From Novosphingobium sp. Rr 2-17 (GTDB lineage: Bacteria; Pseudomonadota; Alphaproteobacteria; Sphingomonadales; Sphingomonadaceae), in contig NZ_AKFJ01000118.1 of NCBI RefSeq assembly GCF_000272475.1, positions 62,001 to 126,000 of the forward strand: a stretch of DNA of 64,000 nucleotides. Direction: 5' to 3'. The notes below the pieces were generated by a model. It was not told where the DNA came from. It did not search any database and saw only the letters and a program-made list of their open reading frames with translations. Every line of letters starts with the position of its first letter. Within the stretch, counting starts at the first letter, position 1. Positions 18,118 through 26,359 of the stretch are shown here, piece after piece. The position numbers and the translations under genes are program-made.

Positions 18118-20070
18118 ATGAAAAGCTATCTTGCGGTCACAACGCTCGTCCTCTCGCTGTCCGTCTCCGCCGCCGCGCTGGCGCAGGACGCAACCCGCAC
18201 CACCCCGATGGCGGCGGTGCTGCCGCCGCCGGTCGCCAAGGCGCAGGACGTGCCGTATCCCGGCACGATCGCCCTCCAGATCGACGCGAGCGACCTCGAT
18301 CGCGGTGTCTATCGTGTGGTGCAGACGTTTCCGGTCGCTACCGGCACCCGCGATCTGACGCTGCTGCAGCCGGGCTGGCTGCCGGGCAACCACTCCGAAA
18401 CCGGCACGTATCCGCTGTTGGCGGACATCCACTTCTTCGCCGACGGCAAGGAAGTGGCCTGGGTGCGCGATACGGTGGCGGTCAATGCGTTCCACCTCGT
18501 GCTGCCCGACGGCACGCGGGAAGTGGCCGCCAAGTTCGTCCACACCTCGCCGCTGCAGCCCAGCGAAGGGCGCATCACGATGACGCCGGACATGCTCAAC
18601 CTGCAGTGGGAGAAGATGAGCCTCTATCCCGCCGGTTACTATACGCGCGGCATCGTGGTGAAGCCGACCGTCACCTTCCCCAAGGGCTGGACCGTGTTCA
18701 CCGCGCTAGACGGCATGGCGCGCAGCGGCGACGTGGTGACGTGGTCGCAGATCGATTACGAGCGGCTGGTCGATTCGCCGATCTTCGCAGGCGCCTATGC
18801 CAAGCGGTTCGACCTGGGTTCGGGCGTGTGGATGGATGCCGTGGCCGACGAGCCAGCGCTGCTGGCGATCACGCCGCAACACATCAAGACCTACAACAAC
18901 CTGGTGGACGAGGCGCTGCTGACGTTCGGCGCGCGCCATTTCGACCATTACGACTTCCTGCTCGCCTTGTCGGACAATCTGGGCGGTATCGGTCTGGAGC
19001 ATCACCGCTCCAGCGAGAACCAGATGAAGGAAAAGAGCTGGGTCGATTGGGACAAGATGGGCTGGGCGCGCAACGTCATCCCGCACGAATTCGTCCATAG
19101 CTGGAACGGCAAGTATCGCCGCCCGGCAGACTTGTGGACGCCCGATTACCAGCAGCCGATGCAGAACACGCTGCTGTGGGTCTACGAAGGCCAGACCCAG
19201 TTCTGGGGCTATATCCTGGGCGCACGCTCGGGCATTCAGAGCAAGGACGATATCCTGGGCTCGTTCGCCAACATCGCCGGCCGCTTCGTCGAAGCGACGC
19301 CCGGTCGCGGTTGGCGTTCGGTGGAAGATACCACTGCCGGCCCGCAGCTCAACAACCGCAGGCCGCTGCCGTATTCCTCGCTGACCCGCAACGAGGATTA
19401 CTACACCGAAGGCGCGCTGACCTGGCTGGAAGCGGACCAGATCATCCGCAGCGGCACCAAGGGCGCCAAGGGCCTCGACGATTTTGCCCGCGCGTTCTTC
19501 GGGGTTCGCGATGGCGATTGGGGCGAGCTGACCTACACCTTCGACGATGTCGTCTCGACGCTCAACGGCGTTTACCCTTACGACTGGGCCAGCTTCCTCA
19601 AGACCCGCATCTATGGCACCGGCCAGCCCGCGCCGCTCAAGGGCCTTGAAATGGCCGGGTACAAGCTGGTGTTCAAGGACAAGCCCAACCCGTACGACGA
19701 AGGCGGGGCGAAGGAGAGCAAGCGGCTCGACCTCTCGTATTCGCTGGGCATGACGCTCGACAAGGACGGCCAGGTGGGGGCCACCGTGTGGGATGGCGCC
19801 GCTTACAACGCGGGCGTGGTGAACGGCGTCAAGGTGACCGCGGTCAACGGGCGGGCCTATAGCGACGATGTTATCAAGGACGCGATTACCGCCGCCAAGA
19901 CCGGCGGCGCAGCGGACAAGGCGCCGATCACGCTGCTGGTGCGTCGCGGCGATCGCTACCAGACGGTGAAGATCGATTACCATGGCGGCTTGCGCTGGCC
20001 CTGGCTGGAAAGCACGACGCCCGGCAAGATCAATGGACTGGATCGCTTGCTGGCAGCTCGGCACAAGTAA
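18118..20070 (+). CDS. M61 family glycyl aminopeptidase, exported
   Basis: About 650 residues. It begins with a clear signal peptide (MKSYLAVTTLVLSLSVSAAALAQ), so the enzyme acts in the periplasm or outside the cell. The zinc motif HEFVHSWNGK and the downstream third-ligand block LLWVYEGQTQFWG mark peptidase family M61, which removes N-terminal Gly/Ala. The C-terminal 100 residues (LSYSLGMTLDKDGQ ... VVNGVKVTAVNG) form a PDZ-like domain typical of the family. The start at 18118 is set by the signal peptide; an in-frame ATG at 17998 would bury it. Single gene, followed by ppa. Confidence 0.92.
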   Translation: MKSYLAVTTLVLSLSVSAAALAQDATRTTPMAAVLPPPVAKAQDVPYPGTIALQIDASDLDRGVYRVVQTFPVATGTRDLTLLQPGWLPGNHSETGTYPLLADIHFFADGKEVAWVRDTVAVNAFHLVLPDGTREVAAKFVHTSPLQPSEGRITMTPDMLNLQWEKMSLYPAGYYTRGIVVKPTVTFPKGWTVFTALDGMARSGDVVTWSQIDYERLVDSPIFAGAYAKRFDLGSGVWMDAVADEPALLAITPQHIKTYNNLVDEALLTFGARHFDHYDFLLALSDNLGGIGLEHHRSSENQMKEKSWVDWDKMGWARNVIPHEFVHSWNGKYRRPADLWTPDYQQPMQNTLLWVYEGQTQFWGYILGARSGIQSKDDILGSFANIAGRFVEATPGRGWRSVEDTTAGPQLNNRRPLPYSSLTRNEDYYTEGALTWLEADQIIRSGTKGAKGLDDFARAFFGVRDGDWGELTYTFDDVVSTLNGVYPYDWASFLKTRIYGTGQPAPLKGLEMAGYKLVFKDKPNPYDEGGAKESKRLDLSYSLGMTLDKDGQVGATVWDGAAYNAGVVNGVKVTAVNGRAYSDDVIKDAITAAKTGGAADKAPITLLVRRGDRYQTVKIDYHGGLRWPWLESTTPGKINGLDRLLAARHK

Positions 20071-20179
20071 GCTTCGCATTTGCGATAAGCTTGTTGCAGT
20101 GCCAAAAAGTGGAGGCTAAATCCCCGCGTATCGGTGATCCGAACGTGACCGTCACGTTCGCCGCAATCGAAGGACCATC

Positions 20180-20719
20180 ATGCGCATTGACTTGATTCCC
20201 GTTGGCGACAATCCGCCCGAAAGCCTCAACGTCATTATCGAGGTTCCAGTCGGCGGCGAGCCGGTCAAGTATGAATTCGACAAGGACTCCGGCGCCTTGT
20301 TCGTCGATCGCATCCTGCACACGCCGATGCGCTACCCGGCGAACTATGGCTTCGTGCCGCACACGCTGTCGCCCGATGGCGATCCGCTCGACGCATTGGT
20401 CGTTGCCCGCTCGCCGTTCATCCCGGGCTGCGTCGTGCGCGCCCGCCCGATCGCGGTGTTGAACCTGGAAGACGAACACGGCGGCGACGAGAAGCTGGTG
20501 TGCGTTCCGGTCGATGCGACCTTCCCGTATTATTCGAACGTTTCCGAGAAGGACGATCTGCCCGAGATCCTGTTCCAGCAGATCGAGCACTTCTTCACCC
20601 ACTACAAGGATCTTGAAAAAGACAAGTGGGTGCGCGTCGGCACTTGGGGCGGCCGCGAGGACGCGCTGAAGATCGTTCTCGAAGCGATCGAGCGCTACGA
20701 CGAGGCCAAGAAGGCCTAA
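20180..20719 (+). CDS. ppa: Inorganic pyrophosphatase
   Basis: Hydrolyses pyrophosphate from biosynthetic reactions. 179 residues, family I soluble type. The conserved acidic metal-binding loop DGDPLDALVVARSP is present, with upstream KYEFDKDSGALFVDR and downstream EDEHGGDEKLVCVPVD. The N-terminus MRIDLIPVGDNPPESLNVIIEVP is standard. It is followed by a good intrinsic terminator. Confidence 0.97.
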   Translation: MRIDLIPVGDNPPESLNVIIEVPVGGEPVKYEFDKDSGALFVDRILHTPMRYPANYGFVPHTLSPDGDPLDALVVARSPFIPGCVVRARPIAVLNLEDEHGGDEKLVCVPVDATFPYYSNVSEKDDLPEILFQQIEHFFTHYKDLEKDKWVRVGTWGGREDALKIVLEAIERYDEAKKA

Positions 20720-20783
20720 CGACGCCTTATCGACACTTTATCGACGTCTTATCGACACGGTATATTCCACCCCATGTGGAACG

Positions 20784-20815
20784 AGGCCGGCGGTTCATTC
20801 CGCCGGCCTTTGTGT
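20784..20815. terminator. Intrinsic terminator after ppa
   Basis: A perfect ten-pair stem (AGGCCGGCGG at 20784-20793, its complement at 20800-20809) with a six-base loop, followed by the T-rich TTGTGTTTGTG. It lies between ppa and the convergent gabD and probably serves ppa mainly. Confidence 0.85.
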
Positions 20816-20841
20816 TTGTGGGGTGGGTTTGGGCAGGCCGC

Positions 20842-22290
20842 TTAGCTTGAAATACCCATGCACAGGTACTTCACCTCCATGTAATCATCGAGCCCATAGT
20901 GCGATCCCTCGCGCCCCAGGCCCGATTGCTTGACCCCTCCGAAGGGGGCGACCTCGGTGGAAATCAGGCCGGTGTTGATGCCCACCATGCCCGCCTCCAG
21001 CGCCTCTGCGACCCGCCAAACCCTTGATAAGTCACGAGCATAGAAGTAGCTGGCGAGGCCGAACTCGGTATCGTTGGCCAATCGGATCGCCTCGGCCTCG
21101 TCGGCAAATCGGATCACGCCGGCCAGCGGTCCGAAGGTCTCTTCCTTCGCCAGCTTCATGTCCGGCTTCACGCCTGCGATCACGGTGGGATTGAAATACG
21201 ACCCGCCCCGCTCGTTGCGCTGACCGCCCGCCAGCACCGTAGCACCCCCGGCCAAGGCATCGGCCAAGTGCTCCTCCACTTTGGCAACCGCCTTCTCATC
21301 AATCAGCGGCCCGACTTCAGTTCCCTGATCGAGCGCATAGCCAACCTTCATTTCCGACACGCGCTTCGCCAGCTTATCGACGAACTCGTCGTAGACGCCG
21401 TCCTGCACGTAGAAGCGATTGGTGCACACGCAGGTCTGGCCGCCGTTGCGGAACTTCGAGATCATCGCGCCCTCGATCGCCGCGTCGATATCGGCATCGT
21501 CGAAGACCAGGAACGGCGCATTTCCGCCTAGCTCCATCGATGTCTTCTTGATGGTGTCGGCGCACCCGCGCAGCAGTTCGCGGCCGATTTCTGTCGAGCC
21601 GGTGAAGGTCAGCTTGGCGACCTTTGGACTTGCGGTGAGCGCCGAGCCGATCTCACCCGCGCTGCCGGTGACGACGTTGACCACGCCCTTGGGAATGCCC
21701 GCCATCTCACACAACTGGGCGATCGCCAGCGCCGAGAACGGCGTGGCCGATGCGGGCTTGATCACTATGGTGCAGCCTGCCGCCAGGGCCGGACCCAGCT
21801 TGCGGGTAATCATCGCATTGGGGAAATTCCAGGGCGTGATCGCGGCGACGACGCCGACGCCTTGCTTGATGACGACGATACGCCGGTCGGGCGCATGGCC
21901 GGGAATCACATCGCCGTACGCGCGCTTGGCCTCTTCGGCGAACCATTCGATGAAGCTCGCGCCATAGGCGATCTCGCCCTTGCCCTCGGCCAGCGGCTTG
22001 CCTTGTTCGCGGCTGAGCAGTTCGCCCAGTTCGTCCTGGTGGGCTATCATCAGGTCGAACAACTTGCGCATCAGCTTCGAACGCTCGCCCGCCGTTTTCG
22101 CGCGCCAGGCAGGGAGCGCCGCTGCCGCAGCCTCGATCGCGCGGTCAGTTTCGGCAGCGCCCATCTTCGGCACCGTTCCCAGCACTTCGCCCGTGCCGGG
22201 ATCGGTGACTTCGATGGTCGCCCCTCCATCGGCATCGCACCACTTCCCGTCGATGTAACACTGCTGCTTGAGAAAGTCGGTGAAGGCCAT
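20842..22290 (-). CDS. gabD: Succinate-semialdehyde dehydrogenase
   Basis: Oxidises succinate semialdehyde to succinate, the last step of 4-aminobutyrate use. 482 residues, standard for GabD. Visible aldehyde dehydrogenase features are PWNFPNAMITRK, the cofactor loop FTGSTEIGRELL, the Glu block SMELGGNAPFLVFDDAD and the catalytic Cys in GGQTCVCTNRFY. A second cysteine two residues on is a GabD feature that can form a redox switch. No transaminase (gabT) is next to it, so the source of the semialdehyde is unclear here. Confidence 0.92.
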   Translation of the reverse strand: MAFTDFLKQQCYIDGKWCDADGGATIEVTDPGTGEVLGTVPKMGAAETDRAIEAAAAALPAWRAKTAGERSKLMRKLFDLMIAHQDELGELLSREQGKPLAEGKGEIAYGASFIEWFAEEAKRAYGDVIPGHAPDRRIVVIKQGVGVVAAITPWNFPNAMITRKLGPALAAGCTIVIKPASATPFSALAIAQLCEMAGIPKGVVNVVTGSAGEIGSALTASPKVAKLTFTGSTEIGRELLRGCADTIKKTSMELGGNAPFLVFDDADIDAAIEGAMISKFRNGGQTCVCTNRFYVQDGVYDEFVDKLAKRVSEMKVGYALDQGTEVGPLIDEKAVAKVEEHLADALAGGATVLAGGQRNERGGSYFNPTVIAGVKPDMKLAKEETFGPLAGVIRFADEAEAIRLANDTEFGLASYFYARDLSRVWRVAEALEAGMVGINTGLISTEVAPFGGVKQSGLGREGSHYGLDDYMEVKYLCMGISS

Positions 22291-22625
22291 GGGTCGTTCC
22301 TAGTCGATGCCGATCACACAACACCTGCATGATCGGTTGGCTCCAAATTGTCGCGATCGACCGCACAAATGGCAGTCGCTGCGTTCGATGCTGCTGCATG
22401 CCGATTTCGCACATGAGGGCGAAGTGCGTGACCGGCACTATCCGCTCCCCGGCTTATGCGACGCTTTCCGGTGCCCTTTCCGACCTTGCGCTGCCCCGTA
22501 AGGTCGCGCGCTCGAAGCCTATTTCAAGTGGGGACTGGGAACATTCGTGCCTTCCACTGGTCCCATACCGTTAAGCAATCGGAACACCTGGGCATATAAC
22601 CACTGGGCATATAAGGGCGCAGCAA
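22291..22625. other. Intergenic region with a tandem 12-base repeat
   Basis: 335 bases between divergent gabD and the FNT transporter gene. Just before the transporter, CTGGGCATATAA occurs twice (22588-22599 and 22603-22614), 15 bases apart. The repeat could be a regulator site or two overlapping promoter -10 regions. Otherwise no gene or RNA structure was seen. Confidence 0.5.
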
Positions 22626-23471
22626 TTGGAAGACCGCGAAAGAGAAGCCGCCGCGCCTGACGCAAATCTCGATGCCCAGGAAACAAGGGACGTCGACGAC
22701 AAGCGTGCAAGTTCGTCGAAGATTGTCCACGAAGTCATCCGCCTTCAAGGGGAGGAGGAACTGGAGCGGCCGGCCTTTGCGCTGACATTGTCCGGGCTGG
22801 CTGCCGGGTTCGCCATCGCCCTTTCGCTCATGTGCGAATTGTTCTTGCGGAGCCACTTGCCAGATACTTCCTGGGCGCCTCTGGTCTATTTTCTAGGATA
22901 TCCCGTTGGTTACGTGATCGTCATCATGGGGCGCCTGCAATTATTCACCGAAAGCACCGTAACCGCCGTGCTGCCGGTTGCCACGGCGCCAAGCTGGCAC
23001 AACCTGCGCCGGCTCACTCGGTTGTGGCTGTGCGTTCTGGTTGGCAACCTTGCGGGCGTCACTTTGGTGAGCGCGCTAATGGCGGGCGAAATCATCATCA
23101 CTCACGAGCAGCGACTCGTTGCACTCGACATTCTGGGCAAACTGGAACTGCAACATTGGACCCGAACGTTGACGCTGGGCATCCCTGCTGGATTTATCAT
23201 GGCCGCGCTGGCTTGGGTTCTGCCTAACGCGAGAGGTAGCGAATTCTGGGTGATCTTCGCTTTGACGTACGTAATTGCGCTCGGCGGGTTTGCGCATGTC
23301 GTCACCGGCTCGTCGCAAGTGAGTTTCTTGTGGCTGAGCGGGCGCATCAGTGCTGCCGAAGCGTGGCTTGAATTCGCGCTGCCCGCGCTGTTGGGCAACG
23401 TGATCGGTGGAACCGGCCTATTCGCCGTCCTCGCTCACGGCCAGATGCGCAGTGATCTCAACAAAGATTAA
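22626..23471 (+). CDS. Formate/nitrite transporter (FNT) family channel
   Basis: 281 residues. A polar, charged N-terminal tail of about 45 residues precedes six hydrophobic segments. Family-like blocks are the YFLGYPVGYVIVIMGRLQLFTE helix pair and the FAHVVTGSSQV loop in the second half. FNT proteins are pentameric channels for small anions such as formate, nitrite or hydrosulfide. I place the start at a TTG (22626) because the frame is closed just upstream and no ATG occurs before the first helix. It is isolated from the nitrate locus, so nitrite transport is not implied. Confidence 0.82.
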   Translation: MEDREREAAAPDANLDAQETRDVDDKRASSSKIVHEVIRLQGEEELERPAFALTLSGLAAGFAIALSLMCELFLRSHLPDTSWAPLVYFLGYPVGYVIVIMGRLQLFTESTVTAVLPVATAPSWHNLRRLTRLWLCVLVGNLAGVTLVSALMAGEIIITHEQRLVALDILGKLELQHWTRTLTLGIPAGFIMAALAWVLPNARGSEFWVIFALTYVIALGGFAHVVTGSSQVSFLWLSGRISAAEAWLEFALPALLGNVIGGTGLFAVLAHGQMRSDLNKD

Positions 23472-23572
23472 GCGAGGCCTAGTTCCCTGCCGGACGTGCG
23501 CGGGCAAGGGGTTCCCCTTCTTAGCAATTCAGGCCAATGTCTCGATCATCAAAAGTGTCTGGGAAGGAAACG

Positions 23573-24415
23573 ATGTTGGACCGTCGCAAGCTATTGATCG
23601 CCGCACTGATTTGCCTGGCACCCAGCCCCTTGCTCGCGGCGCCGAAGGGCCCAGACGCTGCGCTGCGCGCGGCGATCGCCAGCGATGTGCGTAGCGAAAA
23701 GGATAAGGCGCGCGACGTCTATCGTCATCCTGAGCAGTCGCTCACATTCTGGGGGTTGAAGCCGGGAGACGTCGTCATCGATGTCCAGCCCGGTAGCGGC
23801 TGGTGGACCGACATTCTCGCGCCTTATCTGTCGCGCACCGGCGGCAAATATATCGCCGCAAGCGCGGATTTGAGCAATCCCGACGTTGCTGCGTGGGAGA
23901 AAAAGAGCCGCGCCACGTTCGAGGCGAAATATCAGGGCAAGCCGGATGTTTTCGGTAATGTCAGCGTCGTGAACTTCGGGCCAAAATCCGGAGGGCTTGC
24001 GCCCGCCGGAACGGTCGATCTGATCCTGGTGTCGCGCAGTACCCATAACTGGGTGGAAGGGGGCTTCATCGCCAAGGCGTTCGGCGACTTTCATGCCGCA
24101 CTCAAGCGCGGCGGCATTTTGGCGATCGAGGACCACCGCGCGCCAGCGGGTGCCGACCCGGCGAAGGGAGATGGGTATCTTCCCGAGGCTTACGTGATCG
24201 CAGAAGCGAAAAAGGCCGGGTTCGTCCTGGCCGCGCGCTCCGAGATCAACGCGAACCCGAAGGATACCAAGGATCACCCCTACGGCGTGTGGACCCTGCC
24301 GCCCACCAGGCAGACGGCGGCGAGGGGCCAGCCCGCAAATCCGAACTTCGACCATACGAAGTACGACGCCATTGGCGAGAGTGACCGTATGACGCTCAAG
24401 TTCGTCAAACCATGA
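23573..24415 (+). CDS. Exported class I SAM-methyltransferase-like protein
   Basis: 280 residues with a signal peptide (MLDRRKLLIAALICLAPSPLLAA) and a methyltransferase-type Rossmann core: GDVVIDVQPGSGWWTDILA corresponds to motif I, and VDLILVSRSTHNW plus KRGGILAIEDHRAP to later motifs. Exported methyltransferase-like proteins of this type are common in proteobacteria, but SAM is not known in the periplasm, so the activity is uncertain. The start at 23573 follows GGAAGGA at good spacing; the upstream in-frame ATG lacks one. Confidence 0.8.
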   Translation: MLDRRKLLIAALICLAPSPLLAAPKGPDAALRAAIASDVRSEKDKARDVYRHPEQSLTFWGLKPGDVVIDVQPGSGWWTDILAPYLSRTGGKYIAASADLSNPDVAAWEKKSRATFEAKYQGKPDVFGNVSVVNFGPKSGGLAPAGTVDLILVSRSTHNWVEGGFIAKAFGDFHAALKRGGILAIEDHRAPAGADPAKGDGYLPEAYVIAEAKKAGFVLAARSEINANPKDTKDHPYGVWTLPPTRQTAARGQPANPNFDHTKYDAIGESDRMTLKFVKP

Positions 24416-24476
24416 TGGGGCAACGGTCCTACTGGCAGCAGTAGAGCAATGACCGACTTGCGATGGTAAGGCTGCC

Positions 24477-24860
24477 ATGAAGTGCCGCCGGGTCAAAGTG
24501 TTCTTCGACGGTGGTTGCCGCCCCAATCCCGGACGCATGGAAGCTGCCGTGGTCCTGCGCGGGATCGTGCACGTGTTCGATGACCTGGGCGTCGGGACTA
24601 ACGAGGATGCCGAGTGGCTTGCGTTGTTCCGGGCCATGGAATTGGCGCAGGCGCTGGGGCTGGCTGATGTCGAATTGATCGGCGATTCGCGCGAAGTGGT
24701 GAAGCAGGCGAACTTGGCTTGGGCGAGCGGTCATTCCGCGCAGAGCCACGCCGCTACTTTTCTGACCCTATCAGCCAAGTGGCGCCCCGCACGCATCCGC
24801 TGGATCAAGCGCGAGCAGAATCTGGCAGGTATCGCCTTGGCTGCCCGGCACCCTCGCTAA
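24477..24860 (+). CDS. RNase HI-like protein (RVT_3 type), one catalytic Asp missing
   Basis: 127 residues with the RNase H fold. It has VFFDGGCRPNPG (first Asp, residue 11), NEDAEWLAL (Glu 46) and LIGDSREVV (Asp 70). The fourth metal-binding Asp, expected in a REENxxADxLA block near the end, is replaced: the sequence reads REQNLAGIALA with Gly at 118. The protein is also short at the C-terminus. It could be a weakened or inactive RNase HI paralogue. No neighbour explains its role. Confidence 0.75.
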   Translation: MKCRRVKVFFDGGCRPNPGRMEAAVVLRGIVHVFDDLGVGTNEDAEWLALFRAMELAQALGLADVELIGDSREVVKQANLAWASGHSAQSHAATFLTLSAKWRPARIRWIKREQNLAGIALAARHPR

Positions 24861-25035
24861 GGTAATTGTTTTTCCAGGAACATTCCTACCGGCTCGATGC
24901 CCGCAGGATATGGACGAGCAGGCACAGCGTTTATCTCATCCGCTGATCGATAGAGGCCGGACGAGGTGATCAGCCACCGACGTCGCCAGGAACACCAGCA
25001 CGACGATCACGGTCGCGGGCAGGAAGTCTTACGCC

Positions 25036-26346
25036 CTACTTGCGATAGGTATCGATCTCGATGCCGTGCCGGTTCAGCTTGTCGTAGAAAGTCTTTCTCG
25101 GCAGTTGCAGTTTGGTCATTGCCGAGCGGGCATCGCCTTGAGTTCGTTCCAGAACCCTGCGGATCACGGCGGCTTCGAAGCGTTCGACTTGTTGAGCGAG
25201 CGCCATCTGGTCGCCGGCGTCAGGGCTGTCGGCCTGCATTCCCAGCACTGCCCGTTTTGCGAAGTTGGCCAGTTCGCGCACGTTGCCGGGCCAGTCATGA
25301 TCGGACAAGTACGCGCGCACGTCGACGCCAATGGCGGGGACGTCGCGCTTCATCTGGTCTGCCGCTTGGTGAAGTAGATAGCCAAACAGCAACGGGATAT
25401 CGTCGCGCCGCTCGCGCAAAGGGGGAATGCGCAGCCGCACCATGTCGAGCCGATAGAGCAAGTCGGCCCGGAAGCGCCCTTCGATGACGCTGGCATCGAT
25501 GCCCGGTTTGGTGGCGGCGATTACGCGCAAGTCGACTGCTTGCGGCTGCTCGGCCCCGACGGGCAGGATTTCACGCTCTTCCAGCACGCGTAGCAGCATG
25601 CCTTGCAGCCAAGCGGGGCTGCTTTCGATTTCGTCCAGGAACAGCGATCCTTTGTCGGCCCGCGCGATGCGACCGGATTGCGGCGCTCGACCGCCTTCCT
25701 GTCCGAACAGATCGACTTCCGCAATCGCATCAGGCAGGGCGGCGCAATTGATGGCCACGAATGGTCGGCCCCGCCTGCGGCTCCAGCGGTGGAGCAGCCT
25801 GGCGACCAGTTCTTTGCCCGTACCCGTCTCGCCCTCGATCAGGATATCGACATCGGCATCGGCCACTTGCCGCATGTTCTCGCGCAGGCGGACCATGGCT
25901 GGGGTCTCGCCGATCAGTAGTTCGCCGCCTGCGCCCTGATCGGCGGCGGCACGCAGCCGGCGGTTGTCGAGGACCAGCCGCCGCATTTCCAAAGCCCGCC
26001 GTGCCGACGCGATCAAATGGTCGGTGGCGAAAGGCTTGGCGATGAAATCGAATGCACCGGCTTTGAGCGCGGAGACCGCCATCGGCACGTCGCCATGGCC
26101 GGTCATCAGGATCACCGGGATTTCATGGTCGATTGCGGCGACCCGCCGGAACAATTCCATGCCGTCCATACGCGGCATGCGGATGTCCGACACGATCGCT
26201 CCGTCGAAGCCGGCGGAAAGCCGCGCTAGCGCAGAAGCGCCGTCGGCGAAGGCCTCCACCGCTAAGTCGGCGAGTTGAAAAGACTGCACCAAGGCGTTTC
26301 GCAGGGCATCGTCGTCATCGACCAGCAGGATCGGTATTTCGCTCAT
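25036..26346 (-). CDS. dctD: C4-dicarboxylate response regulator DctD-like, lacking GAFTGA
   Basis: About 436 residues: receiver domain (phospho-acceptor Asp 54 in IVSDIRMPRMDG, Lys in FIAKPF), AAA+ domain (Walker A GETGTGKE at about 172-179, Walker B SLFLDE at about 234-239) and a C-terminal Fis-type helix-turn-helix (LQLPRKTFYDKLNRHGI). The sigma-54 contact loop GAFTGA should follow DLFGQE, but the sequence reads GGRAPQSGRI and is shorter. It is paired with the DctB-like kinase directly upstream and sits beside dctA, so dicarboxylate control is likely. The start at 26346 matches family N-termini; ATG 26370 would overlap the kinase stop. Confidence 0.85.
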   Translation of the reverse strand: MSEIPILLVDDDDALRNALVQSFQLADLAVEAFADGASALARLSAGFDGAIVSDIRMPRMDGMELFRRVAAIDHEIPVILMTGHGDVPMAVSALKAGAFDFIAKPFATDHLIASARRALEMRRLVLDNRRLRAAADQGAGGELLIGETPAMVRLRENMRQVADADVDILIEGETGTGKELVARLLHRWSRRRGRPFVAINCAALPDAIAEVDLFGQEGGRAPQSGRIARADKGSLFLDEIESSPAWLQGMLLRVLEEREILPVGAEQPQAVDLRVIAATKPGIDASVIEGRFRADLLYRLDMVRLRIPPLRERRDDIPLLFGYLLHQAADQMKRDVPAIGVDVRAYLSDHDWPGNVRELANFAKRAVLGMQADSPDAGDQMALAQQVERFEAAVIRRVLERTQGDARSAMTKLQLPRKTFYDKLNRHGIEIDTYRK

Positions 26347-26359
26347 CCCCGGTTCGCTC

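Noticed and set aside
18706-20079. 457-codon minus-strand frame opposite the M61 peptidase
   Set aside because: Shadow of the peptidase gene, which has a signal peptide and the complete zinc motif.
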